This document shows, one piece after another, positions 31,190 to 42,019 of a DNA stretch of 64,000 nt. Position 1 is the stretch's first letter; each line of letters starts with the position of its first letter. Position numbers and translations under genes: made by a program. The notes below the pieces were generated by a model. The model had not been told where the DNA came from. It did not search any database and was given only the letters and a program-made list of their open reading frames with translations. Source of the stretch: Notamacropus eugenii (taxonomy: Eukaryota; Chordata; Mammalia; Diprotodontia; Macropodidae); the NCBI RefSeq assembly GCF_028372415.1, contig NC_092878.1, positions 30,238,903 to 30,302,902 of the forward strand, in the 5' to 3' direction.

Positions 31190-32590
31190 GTTCAGAACTG
31201 AAGCAGGTAACCTCTGACATTACTGCCAATGAGATTTTATAATATTAAAATTATGCTGTATGTAACTTTTCTACATAATGGCAGGTCTTTTCTACATTAG
31301 TTGAGCATTTTAGCCACCAAGTTACCCTTTCCCTTATTACATTTTCATTTTAGTTTATGATTTTGAAGAACTAGAGTCAACATAAAGGGTTTAGAGTGCA
31401 CTAAGACTTCATTAGTGCTTCAATGAAGTTTTAATGACAAGATAAATTATATTGACATTATTGAGAAAATGTTAATATCTATGGCACCTCGTCTCACCTT
31501 CAAATGATCAAGGAAACAACTTTGCTCGACTCAGCCCTGATCAGACAATATATGTGGTGCTGACTTCAGTTGTGACTTCTTTCATTGCATTTCAGAAAAG
31601 CCCCTGGAAAACTAGAATGGGTACAGAGAGGAGAATCAAGGATAGGAAAAATGCAAAGCATTCCATAAGGGCAGTCAATGAGCATTTATTAAACTCCTGC
31701 TACATACTAGTCAGGGTATATTAAACAAAAGACAAAAGTCTTACTCAAGATTATCATCATTTTTATAGTCAAAAACCAGTTTCTCCCTGTTCAGAATCAA
31801 GTCTGGGATACAGTTCCCTTTTTTGCTTCTTGTACATGAATTTATTTTCTTCTTTTGAACTTAGCAAACAATAAATAAAATGGGCATTTCCATATATAAA
31901 GTGGAACAGAAAATGATGTTTACCCATGGAACCATGAATATGCACCATGAAATAGCTTGTTTCTCTCTCCAATTATGCAAAAAACTCAACACATTATTTT
32001 CAAAGCTGTCCTACTTGTGTTTCCTACTGATCCTCCGCTTTTCCTTCAATAACTTTAAGAAAAGCTCCAACAACCTTTTTTTAATACTTTTCATTAATCA
32101 AATATGTATGTCTCATTCTACATTTTATGCCTGCCCATCATCTTGCTGGTAGGATGTGGGTGGCATGTTTTATCTTTGATCCTCTCATAACATTGCAATG
32201 ATCAGATTCTAAAGTATTTTAAAGTGTTTTTTTTTCTCTGTAATATAGTTGTTATCATACAAATTATTCCTACTCTATTTTGGCAGAATTCCAGCAGATG
32301 ACCAGATATAATAAGCATAATGGTTACCATTTATAAAGTGCTTTAAGGTTTACAAAATGTTTTACACATCTTATCTCATTTGATTTTGACCAAAATTTTT
32401 TATTAGTACTAAAACATGTCTTCATGCCTGGCTGCAGATCATTTCCCCAAATTTCTAATTAATTTCCTTCTCTGTCCAGGTAAGTTCTACTAACATGACA
32501 ATATAATTTTTATTTTTGTCTCCATTTATCTTTACTCAAAAAGTTCTCCACTCTGCTTTTCCTTTCTTTTCCTGAATTTCCTCATGTACG
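31190..32590. other. Intergenic, mostly unassigned
   Basis: Only a reversed L2-type tail (about 31665-31745) and a partial reversed CORE-SINE (about 32315-32405, TTATAAAGTGCTTTAAGGTT) are recognisable. Confidence 0.45.
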
Positions 32591-33708
32591 TCTTTTTTTT
32601 TTAAAAAAAATTAGTTTATTTGTTTTCAGGGTTCTACAATCACTTCTACATATCATAGATTTTTTCCCCTCCTTACCCCTCCTTCCCCTCTCCTTTCCTC
32701 CCTCTTTCTCTCTGAGAAAGTGTGCAATCTGATATAGATTCTAGACATACATTCTTATTCAACGCATTTTCACCTTAGTCATGTTGCATAGAAGAATTAA
32801 ATTGAATGGGAGAAATCACAAGAAAAACCAAAACAAACCAAACCAAAACAAAACATAACATAATACAAGGAAAATGGTTTGCTTCATTCTGTGATCCAGT
32901 TCCATACTTCTTTCTCTAGATGTTGAAGGCGTTTTGTCTCAAGAGTCCATTGGGAATTTTTTAGGTCCTTTCATTGCTGTGAAGGACTAAGTCTGCCAGA
33001 AAAATTCCTCGCATACTGTGGTTGCTGCTATGTATGAAGTTGTCCTGGTTCTGCTCCTTTCACTCAGCATCAGTTCATAGAAGTCCTTCCAGGCCTCTCT
33101 GAAGTCTTCCTGTTCGTCATTTCTTATAGCACAATAGTATTCCATTACATTCATATACCACAACTTGTTCAGCCATTCCCTAATTGATGGGCACCCCCTT
33201 GATTTCCAGTTTTTGGCCACCACAAAGAGTGCTGCTATAAATATTTTTGTACATGTGGGACCCTTTCCTATTTTTATGGTCTCTTGGGGATATAGTCCTA
33301 GAAGCATTATTGCTGAGTCAAAGGGTATGCACATTTTTGTATCCCTTTGGGCATAGTTCCAAATTGCTCTCCAGAATTTTTGGATCAGCTCACAGCTCCA
33401 CCAGCAATGAATTCGTGTTCCAACTCTCCCACATCTTCTCCAACATGTGTCATCTTCCTGTTTTGTCATGTTAGCCAATCTGATAGGTATGATGTGGTAC
33501 TTCAGAGTTGTTTTGATTTGCGTTTCTCTAATCAATAGTGATTTAGAGCATTTTTTCATGGGGCTATAGATAGCTTTAATTTCTTCCTTGAAAACTGCCT
33601 GTTCATATCCTTTGACCACTTATCAATTGGGGAATGACTTGTATTCTTGTACATTTGACTTAATTCTCTATATATTTTAGAAATGTGGCCTTTATCACAG
33701 ACACTAGG

Positions 33709-33721
33709 TGCAAAAATTCTT
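33709..33721. repeat. Target site duplication, left copy
   Basis: TGCAAAAATTCTT, identical to 34548-34560. The pair flanks the ERH retrocopy. Confidence 0.9.
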
Positions 33722-34547
33722 ATTTTTATTAACTAAAGAGTATTTATTGTATTCTCTACTAAGCCTTAGAGTTTTGAGGACATAACTAAATTCTGGAAAA
33801 CCCTTACACAGAAGGATAAGTACAGTGAACGTTATAAGCAGATATAACAGCTGGAAGAACTGTAATTAAGTGCCAACTGACCAAAGAGTAATTTTCAGCT
33901 ACTTCTTAAAAAAGAAAAAGAAAATGGGGAGGGACAGGGGCTTCAGATTGAACAAGACAAAAATCTTCTAATACTCCTAATGCGTTTGACCTTGGCTAGA
34001 TCGTAACAAAATGGAAACAAGACTTCTATAATAACAACTCTCCCACTACAGCATTCTGTACACACCTGTTTTCCAAGCCCTCCCCACATCCCCCCAAGGC
34101 TTGCCAGCTTGTTGGGTCTGCTGATGGAGAAGCACATAGATCTTCTCTTTGATCCAATCTTTGTTGTAGGGCTGGTACATCTGAGCATCTGCTCAGTACA
34201 CAAGGCAACTAAGATCTGCCAGATCATCAATGAAATCAAACAACTGACTTATGTCATATGCGACAGAGGGACTGTTGGGATTCATTCTCTTTAGATATTC
34301 TTCATACATCTTACAAACTCCTTCCATGCATTCATTCACCGATTCATAATCAGCATAAGTTTGGCCTTTTGGCCTCTTGGTAGGTTGTACCAACAAAATG
34401 GTATGAGACTTCATCTCCAAATGTAAATCACTCTCTCCGTTGATGACTCAACAAGTCATGCCTTGTAATACTGTATCGAGCTCCGAAGCTGTCACTGCCA
34501 CAGCCACTGCACAAGAGCTGAGCCGCAAAACTGCTAACAGCCATCGT
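33722..34547 (-). pseudogene. ERH: ERH processed pseudogene (retrocopy), near full-length mRNA
   Basis: Minus-strand translation begins [20 protein letters not shown], continues through [19 protein letters not shown] and [20 protein letters not shown], then after an in-frame TGA resumes QPYNKDWIKEKIYVLL and QQAGK. This is enhancer of rudimentary homolog (104 residues in human), a small RNA-processing partner protein. The start codon is at 34412-34414 and is followed by an additional Lys. The TGA at 34193-34195 stands where human has Arg-73, most simply CGA to TGA. About ten residues differ from the nearly invariant vertebrate protein. No introns are present; a 5' leader, a 3' UTR, an AATAAA (TTTATT at 33743-33748) and a short decayed A-tail are, and a 13-bp duplication flanks it. 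All are marks of L1-driven retroposition. Not expected to make ERH. Confidence 0.95.
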
Positions 34548-34560
34548 TGCAAAAATTCTT
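34548..34560. repeat. Target site duplication, right copy
   Basis: TGCAAAAATTCTT, matching 33709-33721 exactly and lying inside the L1 ORF2 sequence. Confidence 0.9.
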
Positions 34561-34799
34561 TCCCAGTTTTCTGCTTCCCTCCTAATCTTGGTTGCAATGG
34601 GTCTGTTTGTGCAAAAATTTTTCAATTTAATGTAATCAAAATTATGCATTTTGCACTTCATAATGTTCTTTATCTCTTGTTTGATCAAAAATTTCTCCAT
34701 TCTCCACAAATCTGAGAAATACACTATTTCTTGCTCCCCTAATTTGTTTATATTATCAATCTTTATACCTACATCATGAGTATGTCTTAATATACAAAG

Positions 34800-35165
34800 C
34801 TACTATAAGTTATATTTCCTTATTCTTCTTGGAAAAAAAACACTTTTCCAGAGTCATAATCTAGTCATCAGTTGTATCTCACCAAACTACAGAGACATAT
34901 AAGATTAAATTTACTTCCTTGCAAATTTAAATTTCTACTTGATTTTATTTAGTACTAATACTCTGTATATCAGCACACAGAAAGCTGAAAGTAGGGATTA
35001 TACTGTTGACTCTTTTTAAAAAATTTGGCTCCTTAAATTAATGATTATTTTTTCCTGTGTTGTAATTATTACTTTGCATAGTCTCTAACTTGATAGACTT
35101 AGACGTTTTTCTTCCTTTTATTCTCTTTTGAAATTTAAATCATTTTTATCAGACTTGTAAGACTC
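34800..35165. other. Intergenic AT-rich stretch
   Basis: No repeat or coding signal that I can name. Confidence 0.4.
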
Positions 35166-35169
35166 TAGG

Positions 35170-35700
35170 AAAATATAATTTTGTCAGTCATCAACATCTG
35201 CACTTCATCCCTGGCCATATGTCCGTCATTCATGTTTTAATTTGTGGTCCAGAAATCTAAATTCTGTTCACAGGTGTCATCTTATTAATCATTTTCCAAA
35301 CTGGCCTTTTTCATATTAGCCTCGCCTCCAAATGGCAGTAGTGATGCAAACATTCCCCCCCTCCCAGAGACCTCTCCTGGACTTTGTAATCCCCAGCAAT
35401 GCCGTCTACGTTTATTCCAGCAACACAGTTCGATCCCACACATGAATTACCAGAAGTGTTTGGAAATGTGAGGTTTAACAAATCTTGGGAGGCTCTCTGT
35501 CATAGTTGAGATACATTCTCCGGGAAGTCAGCAGACCTCCCCATTGTTAATGTCAGGTTGATAAATAAATGCCTTGGAACTGCTTAGCAGTGTTGCCAAC
35601 CATCACTACTGGTCTCTTCTCATGACTATCTTAATGTCACCAATGGGTCCACATTTCAATTAATTTCAGTTCAAGAAACATAGTCTGATCTGTACTCTAG
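35170..35700. other. Unique island, candidate conserved noncoding element
   Basis: About 530 bases of balanced composition with scattered CpGs (GCCGTCTACG, AGTTCGATCC, TCTCCGGGAA) and no repeat identity, lying between old LINE fragments. Regulatory function is inference only. Confidence 0.35.
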
Positions 35701-35719
35701 CAAGATTATTTTATCAGCT

Positions 35720-36720
35720 GGGAGAAAAATGGTTTACGTGGGGACAAACTGAAAAGGCACACTATTACAATAGCTCAGGTGGGAGAGGATCAAGTAAGCA
35801 AACATTTTTTAAATTTGTATTGTGTTTTAAGCACTATGAGAGTTGATGTGGGCCTGAAATAAGGCAGTAGTCATACGAATAAAAAAGAGGGAATGAAATC
35901 GAGATACTATATCATGTGAAATGAACAAGATTTCACAATGGATTGGTTATTTGGGAGGAAGGAATGGGAAAAATTAATGTTGGCTGGGAGGTTACAAATT
36001 TGGATTTACCGGACAATACTGATTCTCTCAACAAAAATCAAGAAGTTTGGAAGCAGGGTGAATTTAGGAGGAAGGAGAATGAATTTTGTTTTGGATATGT
36101 TAAGGTTGAGATTCCAATGTGATAGTCTAATAGAAATGCCTAATAGGCAGTTGGTAAATGTGGAACTGGACTATAGGAGAGAGATTAAAGTTGAATAAAA
36201 ACATTGAGGAGTCATATAGACATGATAATTAAACTCAAGGAAGCTGATGGGATTATTGAGGTAGAGGAGGACCAGGGATGTATTTTTGGGCAACATTCAC
36301 AGATAAGGGCAAGAGTTGTTTGACAATACAGCAAAAAAAGACCAAGAGCAGAAGTGAAAAGAAGAGGAGAAAAACCAGGAAAAGTATCATGGAAACGAAG
36401 GGAGAAGAGAGTACTCACAAGGAGGTAGTCATGGACAGGGTCAAAAGATAAAGAGAAATTAAGGAGGAGTGAAAAGGGCTTGTTGGATTTGGTGGTATTT
36501 CAATAGTATGGTGGGGTTGGATGCCATATTGTAAAGGCTTTAAAAGTCAATGGAGGCATTAAGTATAGATGGCTTTTTCCTTAGAGTCTGGTGTGAAAAT
36601 CAAGAAAAATATAGAATCATAACCCAAGGAGTTTTTGGGGACAGAAGAGATATATAAATATTTGAAAGTGTCAGAGAACAAGCCAGTAAATAGGGAGCAA
36701 CAGAAGATAAGAGGAAAAGT
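35720..36720 (-). mobile_element. L2 LINE fragment
   Basis: The plus strand reads the reversed L2 ORF2 end: AATTTAGGAGGAAGGAGAAT, TTTTGGATATGTTAAGGTTG, AATGCCTAATAGGCAGTTGG. These are the familiar reversed landmarks of L2. Frames on both strands here are by-products of purine-rich composition. Confidence 0.7.
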
Positions 36721-36724
36721 TACA

Positions 36725-36990
36725 TTCTAAACCTCCTCTCCCATACTCTAGATTTTCATCTTGGAGACTCAATCTGAAATTAACACAAAGAGCCTCTCTG
36801 TCCCTGTGATCTCTCCCTCTGTTCAGATTGCTTCTCCCAAAAGTTCCACTTTAAAAGGCCTTTAAAAAGGTCCAGCAATAGTTCATTAATCTCCAGAATG
36901 AATTCCAGATCTGATCTCCAGATATTTGATATCTTTATCTCTTCCAATCTTCCCTTCAGCTTCCTTTTATGTTTATCTTCTCTTATTGGA
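36725..36990 (+). mobile_element. L2/L3 LINE fragment
   Basis: CTCCAGAATGAATTCCAGAT, preceded by AAAAGGCCTTTAAAAAGGTC, resembles the plus-strand L2/L3 ORF2 end. Diverged. Confidence 0.4.
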
Positions 36991-36994
36991 ATTA

Positions 36995-37540
36995 TGCTCT
37001 CCTGGAGCCTATGAGATATTCAAGGAGGACTAGCACTGTGGTGTGAGGGCTTGCCAAGCACTTTTCAGGGCTGTTCATCCATCTTTGGTGTCTACCTGGT
37101 ACTTAACTCTTATCTGTGACTGCAAGAACCTATACAACGTGCAGTGGCTACACCCCAGGATAATGCCTCTGCAGATGGGTTAAACCAGGTTGAGGGTAAC
37201 CCATGGACCTCAAATCCATCGTTGAGTTAGGGAAGTGTCCACCCCAAGCATGTGAAGGATTTCCCTAGTGGAACGGGTAGATGAGAACAATTCATTCCAA
37301 AGGCTATGAAAGTGGTTGAAGCAGGCACTATGACTTGCTGAGAGGTTGGTCAGACAATGAAGAAACTAAGGTCATTCACTGCATCCAGAGCCATTACCAG
37401 TAGTTGTGATTTCAATGACTCTGAAAAAATGAGCCTGATTACTTTGTGCAACTGTGCCTCACTTAAATCCAGTTCATGTATTAGTCAAGACATTGCCCAA
37501 TGAATTCATTGGTCTTTGAAAATAAAGCACAAATAACATT
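36995..37540 (+). repeat. Unassigned repeat-like unit with WSINE-type 3' tail
   Basis: A 540-bp unit of distinct composition (GGACTAGCACTGTGGTGTGA near the start, GGGTTAAACCAGGTTGAGGG in the middle). Its end, ATTGGTCTTTGAAAATAAAG, parallels the 3' tails of the WSINE-like copies (ATGGTCTTCTTCAGCAACCA at 59056). I could not name the family. Confidence 0.45.
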
Positions 37541-37994
37541 TCTATTACCAGCACATTCTTGATACATGATAACCCAAAGGAGAGAAAGAAGGGAGAGGGA
37601 GAATGGGGGAAATTATCTCATTGGGAAATCAACTGACCTAGAAAATAGAGTGAGGAGAGATAGTTTAAGAATTATTGGACTACATGAAAGCCAGGATTAA
37701 AAAAAAAGAGCTAGACATCAAATTTCAAGAAATTATAAAGGAAAACTGCCTCAATATTTTAGAATCAGGGGTAAAATAAAATAAAAAGATCCACCAATTA
37801 CCTTTTGGAAGAGATCCCACAATGAAAATTCCCAGAAATATGGCAGACAGATTCTAGAGCTCCCAGATCAAGGAGACAATATTACAAGTGGTCATTGAAG
37901 AGCCACAGTCAAGATCACACAAGATTTATCTGCTTTCAAGTTAAAGAACTGGAGAGCTTGGAATATGATATTCTGGAAGTCAAAGGATCTAGAA

Positions 37995-38199
37995 CAGGGA
38001 TGGGGAATCTGTAGCCTTGAGGCCACATGTGACCTTCTAGGTCCTCGGGTGTGGCCTTTTTTGATTGATTCCAAGTTTTACAGAACAAATCCTTTTATTA
38101 AGAGTCCTTGTTCTGTGAAGTTTAGATTCAGTCAAAGGGCCACATTTGAGGACTTAGAGGGCCACATGTGGCCTTGAGGCTGCAGGTTCCCTACCCCTG
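37995..38199. mobile_element. hAT nonautonomous foldback element with 8-bp target duplication
   Basis: 205 bp with ends CAGGGATGGGGAATCTGTAG and, reversed, CAGGGGTAGGGAACCTGCAG. Internal arms GCCACATGTGACC and GCCACATGTGGCC extend the inverted repeat. Flanking octamers ATCTAGAA (37987-37994) and ATCTAGGA (38200-38207) differ at one base. The L1 ORF1 sequence reads on across the site, so it inserted into that L1. Confidence 0.9.
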
Positions 38200-39830
38200 A
38201 TCTAGGATTGCAACCAAGAATCCCCTTCCCAGCGAAACTAAGTATAATGATTTAGGGAGAAAATGGTCATTTAATGAAATAGATGACTTTCAAGCATTTC
38301 CAATGAAAAAACTAAAGCTGAATAGAAAATTTGATATCTAACACAAGACTTAAGGAAGCATAAAAAAGTAAACATGAAAGAGACTTAATAAGGTTAAACT
38401 GTTTACATTCCAGTATGGGAAGATGATACATGTAACTTCTAAGAACTTTATTATTATGGCAATTAGGAGACTGCAAAAACAGATGACATGGACATGAGTC
38501 AATTATACTGAGATGATCTCAGAAAAATGAAGGGATGAAAAAGAGGGATGCATTTGGGAGAAGGGGAAAGGGAGAGGTAGAATGGGGAAAATTAGCTCAC
38601 ATAAAAGAGGCACACTTGAAAGTTCTTACAGTGGAAGGGAAAGTGAGGAGAGTGGGCAACACTTGAACCTTATTCTCAGAATTAGTTCAAAGAGGGAAGA
38701 ATATATAAACATTCTTAACTGAATATAGAAATGTATCCTATCTGTCAGGAAAATAGGAGGGAAAGGGGTTAAGAGAAAAGGGAAGAGGATAAAAGGAAGA
38801 ATAGATAAAAGGAGGTAGTGGTCAGAAGCAAAATTTACTTTTGAGAAGGGTATAAAGGGTGAAAAGAGGTAATAAGAGAGAGAGAGAGAAAAAAGAATAA
38901 ACAGAAAAAAATAGGACAGATGGAAATGTGCAGCTATTAATCAGAATTCTGAAGGTGAGTAGGATAAACTCACCCATAAAAAAGAAGAGTATAGTAGAAT
39001 GGATTAGAAACCAGGATCCAACAATATGCTGTTTACAAGTTACATACTTGAAACAGAAAGACACTCATAGGGTTGAAATAAGGGGCTGGACCAGATTTTG
39101 TCATTCTTTAGCCAAAGTTAAAAAAAAAAAGCAGAGGTAGCAATTACCATCTCAGAAAAAGCAAAATTAAAAAATGACCCAATTAAAAGAGATAACCAGG
39201 GAAACTATATTTTACTAAAAGGTACCATAGACAACAGATGGAAATACTAAATTTATATGCACCAAATGGGAGAACATCCAAATTCTTAAAGGAAAAGTTA
39301 AATGAGTTACAGGAGAAAATAGATAGCAAAACTATATTGGGGGGACCTCAATTGTACCCTCTCAGAACTAGGTAAATCCAACCATAAAATAAATAAGAAA
39401 GAAGTTAAAAGATGAATAGAAAAGTTAGATATGATACACCTCTGGAGAAAAATAAATAAGAATACAAAGGAGAATATTTTTTGTCAGCTGTACATGGCAT
39501 CTTCACAAAAAATGAACCATGTATTTGGGCATAAAAACCTCAGAACCAAAGGCAGAAAAGAATATTAAATGCATCCATTTGCAGACCATAATGCAATCAA
39601 AATTACATCCAATAAAGGGTCTTGGAAGCAAATATTAAAAATTAGTTGGGAACTAAGCAATCTAAAACAAACTAAAGAATGAGTGGGTAAAAAAGCAAAT
39701 CATAGAAACAATCAATAATTTTATTACATATAATGACAACAATGAGTCAACATACCAAAATGTGTGAGATGCCACTAAAGCAATACTTAGGAGAAAATTT
39801 ATATCTCTAAATGCTTAAATCAATAAAAAC

Positions 39831-39833
<3 letters not shown>

Positions 39834-39914
<81 letters not shown>
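39834..39914. repeat. (GA)n microsatellite
   Basis: Uninterrupted GA run of about 81 bases lying within the L1. Confidence 0.98.
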
Positions 39915-39916
<2 letters not shown>

Positions 39917-40039
39917 AGATCAGCGAATTGGACATGCAGTAAAAAGAAAAACTAGAAAAAGAACAAATTTAAAATCCCCAATTAAGTACAAAAATAGAAA
40001 TCCTGAAAAATCAAGGGCAAGCTTAATAAAAATTATTTT

Positions 40040-40600
40040 ACATCATTGAAATAAAAATGCAACATGATACCTTACAAAAGTGACATTTGAGTTGAGTGCT
40101 GAAGTAAACTAGGAATTCTAAGAGGTAGAAGTGAGGAAGAGGACTTTGCAGGCATGGAGAGAGTTTGTTCAAAGACATGAGGTTGGAGTATTTAAAATCA
40201 CATAGGTACAATAACAAGGCCAATTGGACTAGACTGAAGAGTATGTGCAGGAAAGTAACGTAATAATATAAGAAAATTAGGTTGGATCATGAAAGACTTG
40301 AAATATCAAAAAGAGGAGTTTGTATTTGACCTTAAAGTTGATAGGGAACTAGTAGAGAGAGCCAATTGACCATGATATGGTCAGACAGCCTTGTGTGGGA
40401 TGGATTGGAGAGACTTGATATTTCTTCTCCTTCCTTTGAATTTTATTTTATTCTCTATTTAGGAAACACTAAATAAAATAAATATTTCTATATCCTTATT
40501 AGAACAGAAAACAGAAGAATCATAAACAATCAGTCAACAAGCATTTATTATACACCCATTCTATGCCAGGCACTGTGCTAGGTTTTGTATACAACACTGA
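40040..40600 (-). mobile_element. L2 LINE fragments
   Basis: Reversed L2 landmarks: TTGACCTTAAAGTTGATAGG, GGGAACTAGTAGAGAGAGCC, CATGATATGGTCAGACAG; a second reversed L2 3' tail follows at about 40530-40600 (CCAGGCACTGTGCTAGG). Confidence 0.6.
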
Positions 40601-41401
40601 AAATCTCTTTTATGTACAATTTGCTTTTCTTTTTAAGTATATAATAAATTCAACATGTCATTTTCAAAGATGTCGCACTAATCTATGACTCCCTCTGTTC
40701 CCTTTTGTGTATTTAAAAGAAATATTTCAATGCCACTCTTTTCCATTGTTATTTGCTGTAGTTCTAAAAATGGCAGCAATAGAAATATCACAAGAGAATA
40801 ATACTAAAACCTCAATAATTGGTAAAGAAGAAACAAAATTATCATTTTTGCAGATGGCATGAAGGTTTCCTTTGAAAACTTTATAGAATCAGCAAACAGT
40901 AGTTTTTTAAAAATTAAACCATGAGATGCAAAATAGATACACAAAATTTATCAGCATCCCTATAAAAAATTTAAAAAATGATAGATAAAAGATAGAAAAA
41001 GAAACCATATACAAAATAACTACAAAATGTATGTAGTATCTGGTGGTCAGTCTACCTCACTCAAGACTTATATGAATAAGTTGCAAAATACTCTTCTTAG
41101 AAATAAAATCTTAAGTAACTAAAAGGCTATGTATTGCTTATAATTGGACCATGACAATATAATTTAAAGAGATATTATCTACAGCAATTTACAGACATAA
41201 TGCTATATCAATCAAATTACCAAGGGGTCACTCTACAGAATGAGACAAAATCAGGTTAAAATTTGGAAGAACAAAATGTCTGGGACCTAAAGGGAAATAA
41301 AGGGGGGAAAGGTGGGGGAATAGCACTTCATGACCTCAAACCATTGTATAAAACTATAATTACCAAAACCACTTGGAGCTGGTTAAAAAATGTAATTTTT
41401 T

Positions 41402-41670
41402 TATTAGGGGCAGGTAGGTGGTACAGAGAGCATCTAGGTGACTCAGTGGATAGAATTCTAGGACCGGAATCAGGAAAGCTCATCTTCATGAGTTCAAATC
41501 TGACCTGACACTTACTGGCTGTGTAACCCTGGGCAAATCCCTTAATCCTCTTTGCCTCAGTTTCCTCATCTGTAAAATGAGCTGGAGAAGGAAATGACAA
41601 ACCACTCCAGTATCTTTCCCAAGACAACCCCAGATAGGGTTGCAAAGACTCTGAAATGGCTGAACAACAA
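41402..41670 (+). mobile_element. tRNA-derived SINE with RTE/Bov-B-like tail, nested in L1
   Basis: Head GGTGACTCAGTGGATAGAAT, body CTGTGTAACCCTGGGCAAAT, tail CAAACCACTCCAGTATCTTT. L1 ORF2 sequence flanks both sides. A reversed L2 tail follows at 41728-41860 (CCAGGCACTGTGCTAGGCTT). Confidence 0.85.
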
Positions 41671-42019
41671 AATGGAAAAGTAGATCAATGGAACAGACTA
41701 GATAAGCAAGAAATCAAAAATACTCAGTCAACAAGCATTTATTAAACACTATTTTGTGCCAGGCACTGTGCTAGGCTTGGGGAACACAATGAATCAGCCC
41801 ATGTCCTCTGGGAAGTTACTTTCTTTTGGGGTGTATACATTAAAGTATATAAAAATAAATACAAGGCAATTTTGGGATGACTCATCATCATACATCTTTT
41901 TACAAAGGCTTTTTGCGTCTTTATGTTTATCCTACTTTCATTTTATGTTCCAGGATGCTCAAATCCCATTTGAAAGCTGTGCTTCATCATGCATATATTT
42001 TAGCAGTTTTTATTAAACC

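Larger units (their letters stand above)
32592..34800 (-). mobile_element. L1 LINE, ORF2 C-terminal part and 3' UTR, split by an ERH retrocopy
   Basis: The minus-strand frame at 32987-33619 gives 210 residues of L1 ORF2: [56 protein letters not shown], and [19 protein letters not shown]. The preceding ORF2 portion (KMHNFDYIKLKNFCTN, KIRREAENWERIFA) is at 34560-34724, on the other side of the insertion. A T-run at 32592-32602 is the decayed poly(A) tail. 5'-truncated. Confidence 0.92.
37550..41710 (+). mobile_element. Degraded L1 LINE, ORF1 end through ORF2, with nested insertions
   Basis: Sense-strand landmarks in order are the ORF1 C-terminal domain (GGAGAGCTTGGAATATGATA, AACCAAGAATCCCCTTCCCA), a long inter-ORF or 5' region, the endonuclease segment around 39240-39640 (TTTATATGCACCAAATGGGA, ACCATAATGCAATCAAAATT), the reverse transcriptase FADD region decayed near 40830-40870, and ORF2 sequence CTGGGACCTAAAGGGAAATA near 41281. 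Nested inside are a hAT element (37995-38199), a GA microsatellite, a reversed L2 (40040-40600) and a SINE (41402-41668). Many stops; inactive. Confidence 0.75.

Noticed and set aside
33165-33538. Three plus-strand frames of 63-75 residues
   Set aside because: They are antisense shadows of the L1 ORF2 end on the minus strand.
34026-34208. Second minus frame within the ERH copy
   Set aside because: It is an out-of-frame reading of the ERH C-terminal and 3' UTR part, not a separate gene.
41328-41645. 105-residue minus frame
   Set aside because: Antisense of a SINE with an RTE-like tail and adjoining L1.
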